Assembly: GCA_930367205.1 (NCBI GenBank)
Contig: OV884009.1
Span: 87,069,189 to 87,133,188, forward strand
Direction: 5' to 3'
DNA: 64,000 nt
Source: Acanthosoma haemorrhoidale
Lineage: Eukaryota; Arthropoda; Insecta; Hemiptera; Acanthosomatidae
This document shows positions 1 through 12,991 of this stretch, piece by piece (the first letter of the stretch is position 1; the number at the start of each line of letters is the position of its first letter). Below the pieces are notes generated by a model. It ran no database searches. It saw only the letters and a list, made by a program, of their open reading frames with translations, and had not been told where the DNA came from. Made by a program: the position numbers and the translations under genes.

Positions 1-2968
1 TGGAGACAATCAGTTAAAATCTTTAGGAGTTATTAAATTGAAATGTAGTGCCAATAATGTGAGGAATTGCCAACTTAGTTTTGTTATAGTGAATGATGCA
101 AACAATAATAAAATTAAACCCTTTCTGGGGTTGGATGGTTGTGTTAAATTAAACTTAATTAAAAGAATAAATGATCTTACAGTTGATAATCAAACGAAAG
201 TGGAAATTTTGAAGAGAAATGAAGACATATTTCATGGAACTGGACTGATAAAAAATTATGAGTGACACAATAAAGTGGATAAATCTGTAGCACCAGTTAT
301 ATCAGACCTCCTAGAAGAGTACCTTCAGCTATTAGGGACAGGTTGCAAGAAAAGTTAAATCTTTTGGAGAGAGGAAAAATGATTGAAAAAGTGGATTGTC
401 CAGTGACATGGCTCAGCAATCTTGTGGTAACCGAAAAATTAGATGAAGGTCTTTGAGTATGTTTGGACCCAACTGATCTGAACAAATCCATCATTAAAAC
501 ACCTGCGTTAATACCTACCTTGCAAGAAGTAACTTCTCAGTTAGCAGGTAAATGTTGGTTTTCTTTACTTGATCTTAAGGAGGACTTTTATAATATTAAA
601 CTGGACAAAGAATCGTCTAACTTGTGTGCGTTTTCAACACCTTTTGGGTGCTATAAATTCCTCAGACTCCCATTTGGTGTATCCAACGCCCCGGAGGAGT
701 TCCAAAGAGTAAACACTTCCATATTTTCAGGTATTCCTGGACTTATAATATATTTTGATGACATTTTAATTGCAACTGAGACAGAAAAAGAACATGATGA
801 AGTGCTAAATAAAGTATTAGAAAGGGCCAGGTCAAGTAATTTAAAATTTAATCCTAGTAAATTTCAATATAAAACCAATAAAGTTACATTTTTAGGGTTT
901 GAGTTTGAAAAAAATGGGATGAAAATTAACCCACAGAGAATAAAAGCTATTAAAAGATTGGAGAACCCTAGTAATAAAAAGGAAGAATTACAGAGAATTT
1001 TGGGCATGCTTAATTACATAAGAAATTTGATTCCAAATTTTGCTGACTTAACTTCTAATTTGCGTACCCTTTTGAAATGTAATGTGGAATTTATTTGGAC
1101 AGAAGCTCATTCAATGCTTCTAAAAAATATAAAAGAATTAATTACAAAAATTCCAGTATTAACACATTTTGACACATCTAAGGAAATTACTATTGAATGT
1201 GATGCATCTTAGGATGCTGTTTAATGCAGGAGGGACAACCTATATCCTATGGGTCAAGGTCGTTGTCGTCAACAGAAAAGAATTTTGCACAAATTGAAAA
1301 GGAATTATTAAGTCTTCTTTTTGCAACATCTAAATTCCATTTATACATCTATGGGCGTAAAACTTGTGTCAGAACAAACCACAAACCTCTTGTGTCTCTA
1401 ATTAAAAAGAATGCTGGAGAAATACCATCACCCAGATTGCAGTGGATGATTCTTAAATTAATTATATATGACTTAGATTTGGGATATGTGCCTGGGAAGG
1501 AATTATATATTGCTGATTTGTTGTCAAGAGTTGTGAAAATGAGGATAACGTCAATTCTGAAGAAGATTGGATTAGTGAGATAGTTCATGAAGTAGCATCT
1601 AATAATTATCAATTGCAGGTCACACCTAGAAGAAAAAAGATTCTCGAAGAAGAAACCGCCAAGGATAAGACATTGCAATGCCTAGTGCAGTACTACATGA
1701 AGGGATGGCCTGCCAATAGTAAAGATGTGCCTGAAGAAATAAAAGTATACAAAGGATTACAAATTTAAAGTTGAAATTTGTGTTAGTGGAAACTTAGTAT
1801 TTGAGGGCCGAAAGCTGTTGGTGCCTATTTCCTTGAGAAAAGAAATGTTGGAGAAGCTTCATAGTCCGCATTTAGGAGTCAGCAAAACACAAGAAAGGGC
1901 AAGACAAATATTTTACTGGCCGCAAATGACCTCAGATATTGAAGAATATGTATTAAAATGTAAAATATGTGAAACTTATAGGAATAAAAATATAAAGGAA
2001 CCTTTATTTCCTTACCCGGTACCATCAAGACCTTATCAACAGGTCGGTATGAATTTCTTCCAATTAGGAAACTATTCCTACCTAATAATTGTGGATTATT
2101 TATCAGCCTGGTTTGATATAGTAAAGATGGCATATAAAACAGCATCAGAAACAATTAAGGCTATTAAACCAATATTTGCAACACATGGAATACCTGATGA
2201 AATTATGGCTGATAATATGCCTTTCTCATCCTTTGAGTTCAAGCAATTTTGTCAAGGATGGGAAATAAAATTAACTAACACTAGCCCACACTATCCACAA
2301 TCAAATGGAATGGTGGAGAAAGCAGTTGGTATTTGCAAAAGCCTCATGATAAAATGTCACAAATTTGGACAAGATTTCAATTTAGGATTAATGGAGTATA
2401 GAAACTGCTCAACCACAGGATTTTCAGTAAGCCCAGGACAAATACTGATGAGCAGACAGCTAAGAACAGTCATCCCAACTATTGAAGAAAACCTTCTGCC
2501 AAATGTCGTTGGGGTGAAGGAGGATAAGGAGCTTAAACAGCAAAAGTCTAAGTTATACTATGATAAAACATCACAGCAGAGAAGAGGTTTCAATATTGGG
2601 AAAGTGTAGTCCATAGAAGAGGAAGGAGATGGGAGCCAGCCCAGATTATCAAATCAAACAATGCGCCTAGATCCTACATAATAAGAACTGAGGATGGTCA
2701 AACATTAGTTAGGAATTTAGTCCATCTATGGAAATCAGGAAATCCTTTTGCTATTAATGGAGAACAAAATAATTATCCCACATTGGAAAATAACATTACC
2801 GAAAGTAATGAATTTAATACTAAGACTCGACTGGTTCCAGCTCAATCACCTCAACATCCAGAAGAGAGTCCTGAGGTCACCTCTGAAACCCATAACCCAG
2901 CTCTACCTCAAGCTATGTCTAGATATGGAAGACAAATTATCAAACCTAGAAGATTAGTGGAAGAATAA
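1..2968 (+). pseudogene. Ty3/gypsy pol relic (mag/K02A2.6-like)
   Basis: Decayed pol of an LTR retrotransposon cut by the left window edge. In order it shows the end of the protease (FLGLDGCVKLNLI, about 120-165), reverse transcriptase (about 300-1210; LPFGVSNAPEEFQ near 670 and the YFDD active site at 751-762), RNase H (1224-1530), the H2C2 zinc finger and integrase core (1818-2470), and a basic C-terminal tail ending in KPRRLVEE at a stop at 2966. It is not functional: TGA stops at 262 and 454, a stop at 1210 followed by a frame change before RNase H, and further frame breaks after 1530 and near 2608. Two catalytic aspartates read as Asn: the RNase H SDHKPL-type motif is TNHKPL (codon 1377-1379) and the first integrase Asp is VGMN (codon 2052-2054). 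The integrase Glu (SNGMVEK) remains. The order RT-RNaseH-INT identifies the superfamily; assignment to the K02A2.6-like group rests on overall similarity as I remember it. Confidence 0.9.
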
Positions 2969-3053
2969 ACTTTAATAGTAAAATTGGTATTATTGTATTT
3001 TGAAAATTTATTTTATTTTTTTGTACATAATTGTTAGTATGGAATTTAAATAT

Positions 3054-3207
3054 AAGGAGGGAGATGCGGTAACACTGTTTGTAACAGCAGTTGAACCTTC
3101 AGTTATAATAAACATGTAATTTGTTGTCATGCTCCTAATCGGATTGTATTTAATAAAGTTATAAACAATGACTGTAGACTTAAATAATAATTCCATATAA
3201 TACAACA
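3054..3207 (+). repeat. Polypurine tract and putative 3' LTR of the gypsy relic
   Basis: AAGGAGGGAGA (3054-3064) is a polypurine tract placed about 85 bp after the end of pol. It is followed at once by TG (3065), the expected start of a 3' LTR. A plausible LTR runs to the CA at 3206-3207 and holds a TAATAAAG polyadenylation signal near 3150. At about 143 bp it would be short for an LTR. No 5' partner lies in the window, so the right boundary is a guess based only on the TG...CA rule. A poly(A) run at 3343-3366 lies further downstream. Confidence 0.5.
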
Positions 3208-3984
3208 TACTTCAAAAAATAAAACAAAGAACCAATTAAATAAATGAAAAAAATATGAACAATTAATTAAGAACAGAAGAAATACAACAAAAAATATATA
3301 AAAAGAGTAATACCTGCTAAAAAGAATATTAACGGGAATGGTAAAAAAAAAAAAAAAAAAAAAAAATCACCGGAGAGGAGTAGATTGGTAATTTCTTTGA
3401 CTTTATATTAGGCCTGATGCACAGTGTCTTTTACCCATGCTTGGCAACTATTGTAGGTATGCGACATAAAGTCCATACAATAGATAGAGTCACTGCACAC
3501 ATACCTCAAAAACTATTGTGGGAAAGGATACCTACAAATAATTGACAATTTTTGATTAAATGAAATTGATAACAAAAAACTAAACAACATACATACATTT
3601 TTGTAAATACTATTAAAAAAATATTCCAAATTTGTGTAGTATAATGTGGGTTAGTCTTTTCAATCTAGTAGCCTTCATTGCATCTTTATCTTCAAGCAGC
3701 ATAAACAGAAGAAGTTGTTTACAAGCATAAACAAGTGGAACAACAGAAGCGAGTGGGCACCAACTTAATAGTTAGTTAGGTTAATCTGAAGTCTAGTAGT
3801 AAGTGGGCAATAGAAAAGATAGGTTACACCATTTTCAGTATCAGAGATTTCAAAACCACTCTTGGAGAAAAACCTACCTTAAACTACAGAATAGCTCAGG
3901 AATCATTTTCTGATTTTTTCCCCTGGTTTCAATTCCTGTTTACTTAAATGAATTAAGTTATTTAAAACAACTTATAAGTTAATC
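3208..3984. other. No recognisable gene
   Basis: AT-rich sequence with a 24-base A run (about 3343-3366). I see no gene, RNA or known repeat in it. Confidence 0.6.
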
Positions 3985-6900
3985 GTTAACCATCTGCTTG
4001 AAGGTGACCAGTAATATGAGCAACATTTATGCAAGGTAGCCTGTCCAGCTTTATATGCTTAACATTATCATTCAGTGCCTTGTGCGACATTAAAGCAGAA
4101 TCAAGTTTATTCTTGATGAACAAACAAATATTTTGTTCAAGTTGTCTTCTAGTTTTAAAGCTTTCACAGTGCCAAATATATCTTCAATAAACTATCACCT
4201 GTGGCCTTAGTTAATGACGTTGCCGGTTCAAGTTGTATCATATGAGCACCTATAAAAAGAAAAAATATGTTAATTTTGATATAAGAAAAAAACAAAACAA
4301 AGAAAAACACTTCTCACTCGAGTAACATTTCAAAATTACACTCAATGTACCTTTGGGGGAAAGAATATTTTTCACTTCTCGTAGAACCTCTACAACAACA
4401 AATGAAGGTGGAGGAGAACTAATTCCAGTAATTACATCTTTGTTATCAAAGTCAAACGTTTGAACATCAAATTTCAAACCTAAACTAAAAAAAAATAATA
4501 CATTCACTAGAAAACTAGAACAATGAACTTAAAAGTTTAACATAGAAGTGGCAAAATGACATAGGATAGGGCATTGGGTGTGGATTTGGCATAAATGAAC
4601 GCCTACTTTAGTGTTAAATATGAAAAAGATGGGTGAGAAAGAGTTTTTAGAGGAAGGTATGGAGTAAGCCATTTTTACTGAGAATAGAGAAGGGCCATGC
4701 TAGAATCTCTCAACGAAAATCTAATTTATGTGTTGACAACTCATTCAGCATTTTTTCCAAGGTTACTCCGAGTCCATCATATACCAGGGAGCAACAGTTT
4801 AAGTAACAAATACACATTATACCCTTACCTCTAGCCAAGGTAGTTGGCTAAATTTTTAGAATTTAGTTCTACGAGTTCATTAATATAAAAAATCTTCTAT
4901 TAGTCCAAAATAGTTTACAACAATATCTAGGATTTCTCAATCAAACTCGACAGCAGTTATTACCAACTTAGGAATCTAAGAAAAAATAAACAAGTAACTG
5001 TCCTTGTGAATGGCCTGGAAACAAATATTCATAATGAATGTAAACTAGATTTGTATTATAAAAAAAAAATTGCTGTTTAAACAAGGCCTCAAAAAATAAA
5101 GAATAAAATTATAAATTGAGAGGAATTTAGAATGTTATCAGAGAGTTAACTAGGCCAACAGTCGACAGGGATAACCGGTAAGGGAATATGAACAGAAATC
5201 AAAAGGCCCTGGGTTAAAATCCTGGCCACGTCACAATTTTTGCTTTTTAACCAATAATTTTTAGAATTTAAGCTATCTTTAATATTTAAGAAATCTATTT
5301 TAAAAAAGACAAATTTTAAAAATGATAAAAGGGTGTAATCTGTAAATCTAGCCATCAAGTACAGAACATATTCCAATGGGCTTATACCTATGATCAGCAC
5401 ATGAAAGTGATATTGTAGCAACAATGACTTCTCTTCAATTTTAACTATACTTCAATAACAAAGAAAATCATAAATGTCATAATAAACAATATCTTAATTG
5501 ATATTTTTGTTATATAAAACCCTATTTTACCTTTCCGAACTTTTATCACAGACTGAATAGGATTCTTGCTAGATAGAAAATACAGCCTTCTTAAAAGGCC
5601 TTCCTCTACAAACTTTCCTGACAGAGGACTCTCCCTATAAAAAACTTCATTCTTCACAGCAATTAGTATTTTTCTAAAATGTTAGCTAATATAATAAAAT
5701 AAACAATAAACTAATTTTTATTGAAAAATTTAATATCAGCAAATAGAAAATATGAAAGGAATAAAATTTACCCATTCTGTTTCTCTGTAATTAAAAGGGT
5801 TATAATACTTTAAGAATCATTCATGAAACATAATTGAAAAAAAAAAAAATGAATATTGTGATTCCCCAAGAACTTAGAGTAAGTTATTAATTTTATATTT
5901 AGAAGAGTATGGAGGAGGAAGGGAAAGGGAGCTAAAATATTATTGCTGTGTTCTTAAAATATTATTTTTGTAAGCCACTAAACAGTACTCAAGTCAAATT
6001 TGGTGTGAATCTAACGGTGAGAGGTAAAGGGTTAAACTTGGGATCCTGAATCCCACAAAAAAATTTGTAAGGTAAAAAACAATCCATGAATTGGCAACAA
6101 AGCACGAACTGTAATGCTAATCTGACAATAAACAGAAATTGAGAGTTGTTAATTTAAACAAATTAAAAATAATCACCCCATCCCTATTTTTTACCACAAT
6201 AAGCAGTGTCTCATTATCTGTGCCTACAAATTCCTTTAGATATAGTTATAATAGATAAACATACACATCATTTTATGTCATATTTCAATAGAACACTCAC
6301 CCACATGCTGAATGAGAATTAGGAAAATACTCGTACTAATCCATCATCCATGTAGATTTCAAGCTGTTATATTCTCAGTATAGGAAAGAGGCAAACAAAG
6401 TTTTAATGAAACATTCCCAAAATTCATCCAGTAATGATGACAATAGAAACAAAATCATGCTTTTTTAAGGATGCATTTGCAACTCACTATAGTATTAACA
6501 ACAGATCAGGTGCCAGGCAGGATGACCTAGCCTACCTAGGATTTCATTTGATTTAGGGTCCCTGACTAAAAATCCCTTGGGTAGCTATCTCCTGAGAATT
6601 GAGTAGGAGTTCCCAATTGAAGGGCTGACAGAAGGGATGTATGGTAACAAGCAGGCTTGAGACCTTAAGCTGTCTTGGGAGGGTTTGGTGGATACTGATG
6701 ATTGATATCAGAAACGGGAAGATAGCACCAACTAACAGAGTTAACTGGTAGTTGATATTGGAGGAAGCTATGTCATACCTAATTAGGAAGTAATGCCAAC
6801 TATTAGTAATAACAAATTTAAATTCCTTTAAGCCGAGATAGAATAATTTTTAGTTTAGACACCATTAGAGTTTAACCCCCGTATACATTTGTTTTACTGT

Positions 6901-7770
6901 TTTTGAAATTATAAAACAGTAAACTAGTTATTATAGAGCTGAACCAGCCTTGAGAAACAATAAAAGCTTCATATGATAAGCCTGATGATTGATAATGTTA
7001 TAATTTAAGGATATGGATATTGCTGTGGACCATATCAATCTTAAGTAACATCTAATCCTGACTATTATTTAATTATTGAATATGAAACTTACAAGCTGTG
7101 ATTTTCTTTCTGTCATTTTCTTAACTTTTGTGAAAATAGCCATAAAAACTGGGAGTGATTTTTATCCTTGATCTTTAAATGACTTGGCTTCAACATCATA
7201 ACTCAAGCAAATCCGAATCAACCAACCTTTTTCTTTAAAATTATGCAACAAAAAACTCATGTGTTGTTGCAGGAACGAAACTACTATAAATCTGCCTCAA
7301 ATGCATAACACTCATAATAACTTCTTTCTCAATTTCCTTTAAACAATAATAACAATAGTGACAAAGATTAGCAAAAAATAAATGTATACATAATTTAAAT
7401 AGGTAAACAAGTTTACATGGACATATTTATTGATATTTTTTAATTTTTCTTGCTTTTTATCAGCTATCAAAGCCTCAAATGTTCCTTTATAAAAAAACAA
7501 CTGAAAAGGTGTTCGAATAAAATGACGTGTGTAGTGTCTATTTCCATAAATGGTAATTCTGGTCTCTTTCAATCATCAGCAAATTTCATTTGCTTTATAA
7601 CAGTTTTGCTTATGACAATATTGGTAATTTGTCTGATAATAAACTAAATTGGAAAAACATATATATAGATTAATAATAAAAATAAAATAAAATTTACCTG
7701 TAACCAACATTATACAGGTTTACCTTTAAATTCCTACCTCCAACAACTAGGATATAGCCTTTGGCCTTAT
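3985..7770 (-). pseudogene. METTL13-like methyltransferase, unprocessed pseudogene
   Basis: Exon-like blocks in the order of METTL13 (eEF1A lysine/N-terminal methyltransferase) run right to left: 7698-7767 (SAM motif region, YILVVGGRNLKVNLYNVGYR, ending in a GTAAAT donor); about 7415-7530 (FYKGTFEALIADKKQEK, where the family has DKGTLDA, so the Asp is lost); about 7085-7325 (RFIVVSF...KEKGWLIRI...SLPVFMAIFTK); 5531-5673 (ESPLSGKFVEE...RRLYFLSSKNPIQS); about 5388-5427 (SLSCADH, ending in AG|GTATAAG); about 4880-4975 (IPKLVITAVEFD...VVNYFGL); 4351-4484 (FDFDNKDVITGISSPPPSFV...KNILSPKG); about 4000-4249 (last exon). Splice sites survive at several edges, for example the 4250-4350 intron. Stops at 7297-7299, 7162-7164 and 4937-4939, plus two 1-nt frame losses in the last exon, make this a dead copy. 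The N-terminal exon was not found. Retained introns mean DNA duplication or in-place decay, not retrocopying. Homology is from memory of the family and was not searched. Confidence 0.8.
5147..5240 (+). repeat. Possible tRNA-derived SINE fragment
   Basis: GGTTAAAATCC at 5212-5222 resembles the tRNA B box (GGTTCRANTCC). The A-box side is poor and no second copy was aligned. It lies inside an intron of the METTL13-like pseudogene. Confidence 0.3.
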
Positions 7771-8269
7771 TTTTTAATGTATATATTATATATATTTTTT
7801 GATAGCTATTTGTGCAAGTAACCACACAACTCTGGGTATTCATCGTACCTATGGTGAAACAAAATGTAGTATCATAAATGCAAGCTCTAAGCATATTAAC
7901 CATTCAATGGTCAATTGGATGGAACAGATAAACCTTAGCAAAAATTCTTAAGAAATAAAAAAATATTTAGGTGTGCAGTACTACACAATGAAGAGCTTCA
8001 ATGATCTTTCTAATTACTCTTTCTCAATTGATTTCCTATTATAATGATTACTGAATTGCATTTATTAGCATATACATTCAAAAACAGTTTCTCACATGTA
8101 CTCCATCAATTGATACCGAACTTGGGAATTCGTAACCAAGATCCTAGCAGTTTTATTTAAATAGTTGAAAGTGAATTAAACGGCATTCAATGAAACTAAC
8201 AAGGAAAATGTCATCTTTCTTCACAAGACACGGAATCAGTTAAAATTGTGGACACAATTTAATTATTAT

Positions 8270-9460
8270 GAATTATATACTTCATAATTTTTTTCTTACT
8301 ATATTGTGTAGGATATCAATTTAAAGATCTCAGTGTTCTGATTAAAAATATTATATATAAAAAACGTAAAATCAGATTAATGAAAAATTTTATTTAAATA
8401 AAACAGCTGTCAGTCAATTATTGTGTAATGAAAAAATAATTGTTTTCCTAGTATGTTGTGTCCAGATGAGAATACAAAGATCGTGATGTTTGGATTAAGA
8501 ATATGAATAGTATATAGGGGTTTCGTTAGACTATAATTACCAAAAACATAAAATCACAATTTTCTTTCAAATATTTAAATAAAACAGCTGTGACAGAGCT
8601 TGAAATTCCCGTGTACAGTGCCTATCAATGGAGTGTTTTGAAACTTCTTTTGAATATTTATGCTAATTAAAAAAACTTAAGAATTCAGTCAAGAGTGAGT
8701 AATTAGTAGGATCATCAAAACTGTTGATTGTGTGATATTGCACACTTAACCGTCTTTTTATTTTGTTTTACAACCCCTTCTTTATACAGAAATAATTAAA
8801 TCAACCTAAATCACCTTCCACAAAAAATCATGCATAAATCTTGCTTTGGGTGTAGGTATATTGATGCAACAAGGAGTAGATTCAAAGTAAGAAGCTTAGC
8901 AATTGTTGTGGCCATATAATTTTTTTTATCTCTGTGATGTTTTAGATAATATGTTTTTTTGATTTGGGTATGGTTTAATTCAATTAGTTTTTATTTTGTC
9001 CGAAAAGCAGAAATCTTTCATTTCTTATTATGGTTATTAGTAAATTATTTTATGTTCCAAGGTAAATTAAACAGAAGGGTAAATAATTATTATTTTTACT
9101 TTTTGCTTAAGTTATCATTTAATTACGTAGACTGTTCAGATATTGTTAAGGAGCTACAGAGGGTAATCAGGAATCATGTGTCAGGATTGGTGATACAGTT
9201 GTTTCACTGTTAAACAGTAGACAGAATGGGGGATAGGCTGTGTACGTCTAGCGAACAATAGTGGCTCTCAATTAAATTCAATTTCTATATCATTTAAGCC
9301 AAATATATCCAAAAAGGATACCAAATAAAATATATCGATAACCTGATCAATTATATGTATTAAATGTTGGGGCTTTAGTAGATTATTATTAAAAAAACTC
9401 AGTAAAATCAAAATAGTGTTTATTTAAAAAAATAATGTCTATAAAACAGCTATGGCCATG
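8270..9460. repeat. Diverged repeat units sharing an AAATAAAACAGCTGT core
   Basis: Two related blocks lie next to each other. Each has a TTGTG...AAAGATC..GTGTT/GATGTT..GATTAA stretch followed by ATTTAAATAAAACAGCTGT (8393-8412 and 8572-8591). They are about 180 bp apart, so they look like an old tandem duplication. A third, weaker copy at about 9366-9460 has GGGGCTTTAGTAGA and ATAAAACAGCTATGG. The segment at 8518-8545 (GTTAGACTATAATTACCAAA) recurs elsewhere in the window at 43539-43569 and 49535-49556, so this is part of a dispersed repeat of unknown class. Confidence 0.5.
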
Positions 9461-12400
9461 GTGGCAAAAATATAAATGATTTTTGTCAAAGAAACAATCT
9501 TTGTACATAAATGTTAAAAAAAAATAGGAAATTGTTCAAGGAGTATTTATTAGTAAGATCATTGATCTTAATATCAGTAACAGCAACTAATAGCGACAAC
9601 ATGAATAAGTGAAATATTGATTTTTTGATTGATAATTAATTTATTACTGAACCTTTGATTATTTCTTATGCAATTGATTTTATAATTTTAGCATCACTAA
9701 GAATAAAATGTAACTGCTATGCAAAATAGGATGCCTCCAAAAAAAAAACACTCATTTTGTAAGTATAGTGTGTTTGATGTTTTGACTATAGCTTAAACAG
9801 GGATCTCAGATACAACATACACACACACACCACATACAAAACGGTTAAAACTGCTGATAGATACACACTACACAATAACTCTATAATTCAGGTATAAAAA
9901 AAATATAAATAAACAGTAAATTATAAAATAAACATCAACATTGGTTAGTCCTCTTTTATGACCACTGTTATGCCACACACAAAAATAGGGAACTGAAAAA
10001 TAAAGACAAATTTATTAATTTTCATAAAATTATTGAAACTACTCATTATTTCACTCTAGTAAATAATTAAACATTCAGGATTTTTAAAATATTGAAGGAA
10101 GGAGAGTGGCCAATGGAGGCTCCAAGTGAGTTCTATAAGTTTTATGGGTCAATATACAAGAATGACCACTGGCAGACCAGAATGAATTCACAACTAGCCT
10201 AGTTTTCTGGACCATCCTTCATCAAAAGAAGAAGACTGATGGCTAACAAAGCAATGTCAAAGGATGCTGGAAGAGAAACTGCCCTGGCGAGTGATCAATG
10301 GAAAGTGTGAAGGTGCAGGACTGAGAAGGCATCCTTGACTATACTAGCTGGATGAAGTAAAAGCAAATCTCTAGAGGATAGGAGTGCACGGATAGAGCAA
10401 GAGTTTCAGATTGAAACATTTGAATGAAACTGATAGAGGAAGCACAGATGCTAAAAGTAAATATACTTTGTAGAGACATAAGGCCTTTGAGATGAACTAT
10501 TCTAAATTTAATAAAATGTACTATTTTATGATTAATTTGTTTCTGAAAAAATATTGTTACATGTTGTCAACCAGATAGGTTCACCATTAATATTTGTAAA
10601 TTTTCTGGCAATCCATGCTGTATCTTTTGCAATACAGTCTGCTCTAGCTCCATTTTAGGTATTTATACACAGGGGCTGTATTAGTCATTGAATAAATAAA
10701 GAGATATTTTAATAACTACGTAACTGTAACTTAGTAATATTTGTATTGAAATCTCTTAAGTATTTTGAACAAATTTATGGATGAAATTTAATTTTTGCAT
10801 ATATTTTTCAATAAGATTTGCTTTGATAGAATTCGGAGGGGAGATTTACATACAGATTTGGATAGTGTACCAAAATATTGTGTCTGTTCTATTTAATTAA
10901 AATTTTTTTAAATATTTAATTAAAGTTAAGTATATAGATATACTCTACTATACATAAAGTATATACTATCAATAAAATACTATATTATATTAAAGATAAG
11001 TATATATAACTCATACTCATGAATAGGTGTGTCTTACAAAATATTTTGTTTGGTCTTTGAAATTATTTATTTTTTTTATATATATCATATCAATATTAGA
11101 TAATTAGTGTATTTATGTTTGTTAGTTTATATTAGGTAATTAATAATTAAAACTATTGAAAAACATTAAGGATTTTCAAACTTTTTGTTGTACAACCAGG
11201 GTGAACTGTAACAATATTTTTATGATCGATTAAATTTTATTTTTAAATGAATAACTTGTTGGATAGAAAATCTGGAGTATGTATTGTTAAGACCCCAAGT
11301 ATGAACCCAGGTAGAAAAATATAAATTACCTGGGAAAACCAAGGATTGCTGGAGGTGGTAGGGTGGGTTGAATACCAGGTAGAGTCTGTCTAACTTGAGT
11401 TTGCTGGTGAGGTAGTGGGGAGAGATATGCGCACTAGCCCAAAATTCTTTCTGACAATCCCCTAAACTCACGATTCCCCTTTTCCAATCGGCTCCAATCC
11501 AATTAGAGTGGGGAAAGGATGCGCGAGCTCCCTTGCTCAACCGGCAAACTCAATTTAGACAGACTTTGGAATGAGTTGGGGGTAGACCAGTAAAAGTGTT
11601 AGTTACTGCTAGACTTTCAGAAGAGAGATTTCAGAGGAGAGAAACAAGAGAGTGAGGACCAAGTAAGGTAGTGGGCAGCCTGAAGTGATAAAGTCAGCCA
11701 TCCATCCACCAACGATCTAGAATATACCCACATATAAGTTTAGATCATTGTTTCTAATTCTGATGTGATAACTATTATATAAATTAAGTATACATTTTTA
11801 TAGCCAATTATGTGAACATGAAATATTTGAAATAACCAAACTCATGCACTAGAATCGATACTATGGAGAACTTATTATTGGAAACTTATAAAATAAACCA
11901 TTATTCATTATAAATTTTATATAATATCCTTTTACTCCTTATGGAATTTTATAAATAATATTTTATGTTATACATGTATATATAAGAAGAGATTTAACCC
12001 TGACAAGGATAGTTAAACCCACTCCCAATCTGAAAAGAACACATTAGAATCAGGGATTTTTGGTGTTGTAGTGAATATTGAGTCAAGGGTTTTATAGTTT
12101 TCAATAAGAACACATAAAAAATGTAAGAGGAAATGTATAGAGCACAATAGAATGTGGAAAGATTTCACAGCACATTTCGAATATAAACACTGAATAAAGT
12201 CCATACATAGCAAGAGTCGTTAAATAAAAACATTATTAATACATTTAAATTACTAAAATTACAATATATTCCTTTAGACCCCCTTAATTTAAATATTTCA
12301 AGAACAGTACAATTTTAAGAAAAACATTTGCCTCTCTTGTGGTTAACCTATAATAATATTAGGCTTTATAAATATATAGTGCATTTATACGAATGAACAA

Positions 12401-12991
12401 AATAGTATGTAATAAACAACACATGTAAACAAAGAAAAGTGAATAATGTTCACTTACAACTATCACCAAAAAGCATAAAATAAAAAGAAAGAATTAATAC
12501 TTGGGGAAAATAAGAATAAAAGAGTGCATGAATAGATTTAATTAGAAAAGGGATAATATTAAAGAAATGAAAATATGGAGCATCAAAAAGATAACAAATT
12601 ACCAAACTGAAAAAAAAATAATGTGGATTTAAAGATTTGAAGTGATGGGGAGGAACGGATATTTATGGGGATGGCTTGCGACACAATAGGAAAAGATGAT
12701 CATAGGAGCCAGATATATAGAAATGGTGATACAGGTCGGATGGGTGAGATTTGGTATTAACATTTGAATTTGAGAATGTTTTGGCTTGAATAGGAGAAGG
12801 TTGTAAAGGTAAGAGGAATTTCTAATCATGGTGGTAAATTAAAGGAGGAGTTAAAGGTAGTACTGGTGACTTGTTGAAGGGTACAGCCAACCCTGCTCAG
12901 TGAAGAGCTGCAATATGCAGAAATCATTGGGGATCAGAAGTATGATTGCAATGAAACAATTCATTAGAAAATTTAACCAAACCTCTAGATT
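9461..12991. other. No recognisable gene; some GC-richer anonymous sequence
   Basis: Mostly AT-rich. It has a short (AC)n run near 9820. GC-richer blocks at 10090-10500 and 11270-11720 look like old mobile-element sequence because their composition stands out from the flanks. I could not match them to a family. A 106-codon minus-strand ORF at 11220-11540 has no recognisable motif. Confidence 0.5.

Noticed and set aside
3943..4190. Open frame ending ...VAHITGHLQADG as a separate gene
   Set aside because: It overlaps the last exon of the METTL13-like pseudogene and is best read as its frame-shifted end, although part of it may be chance.
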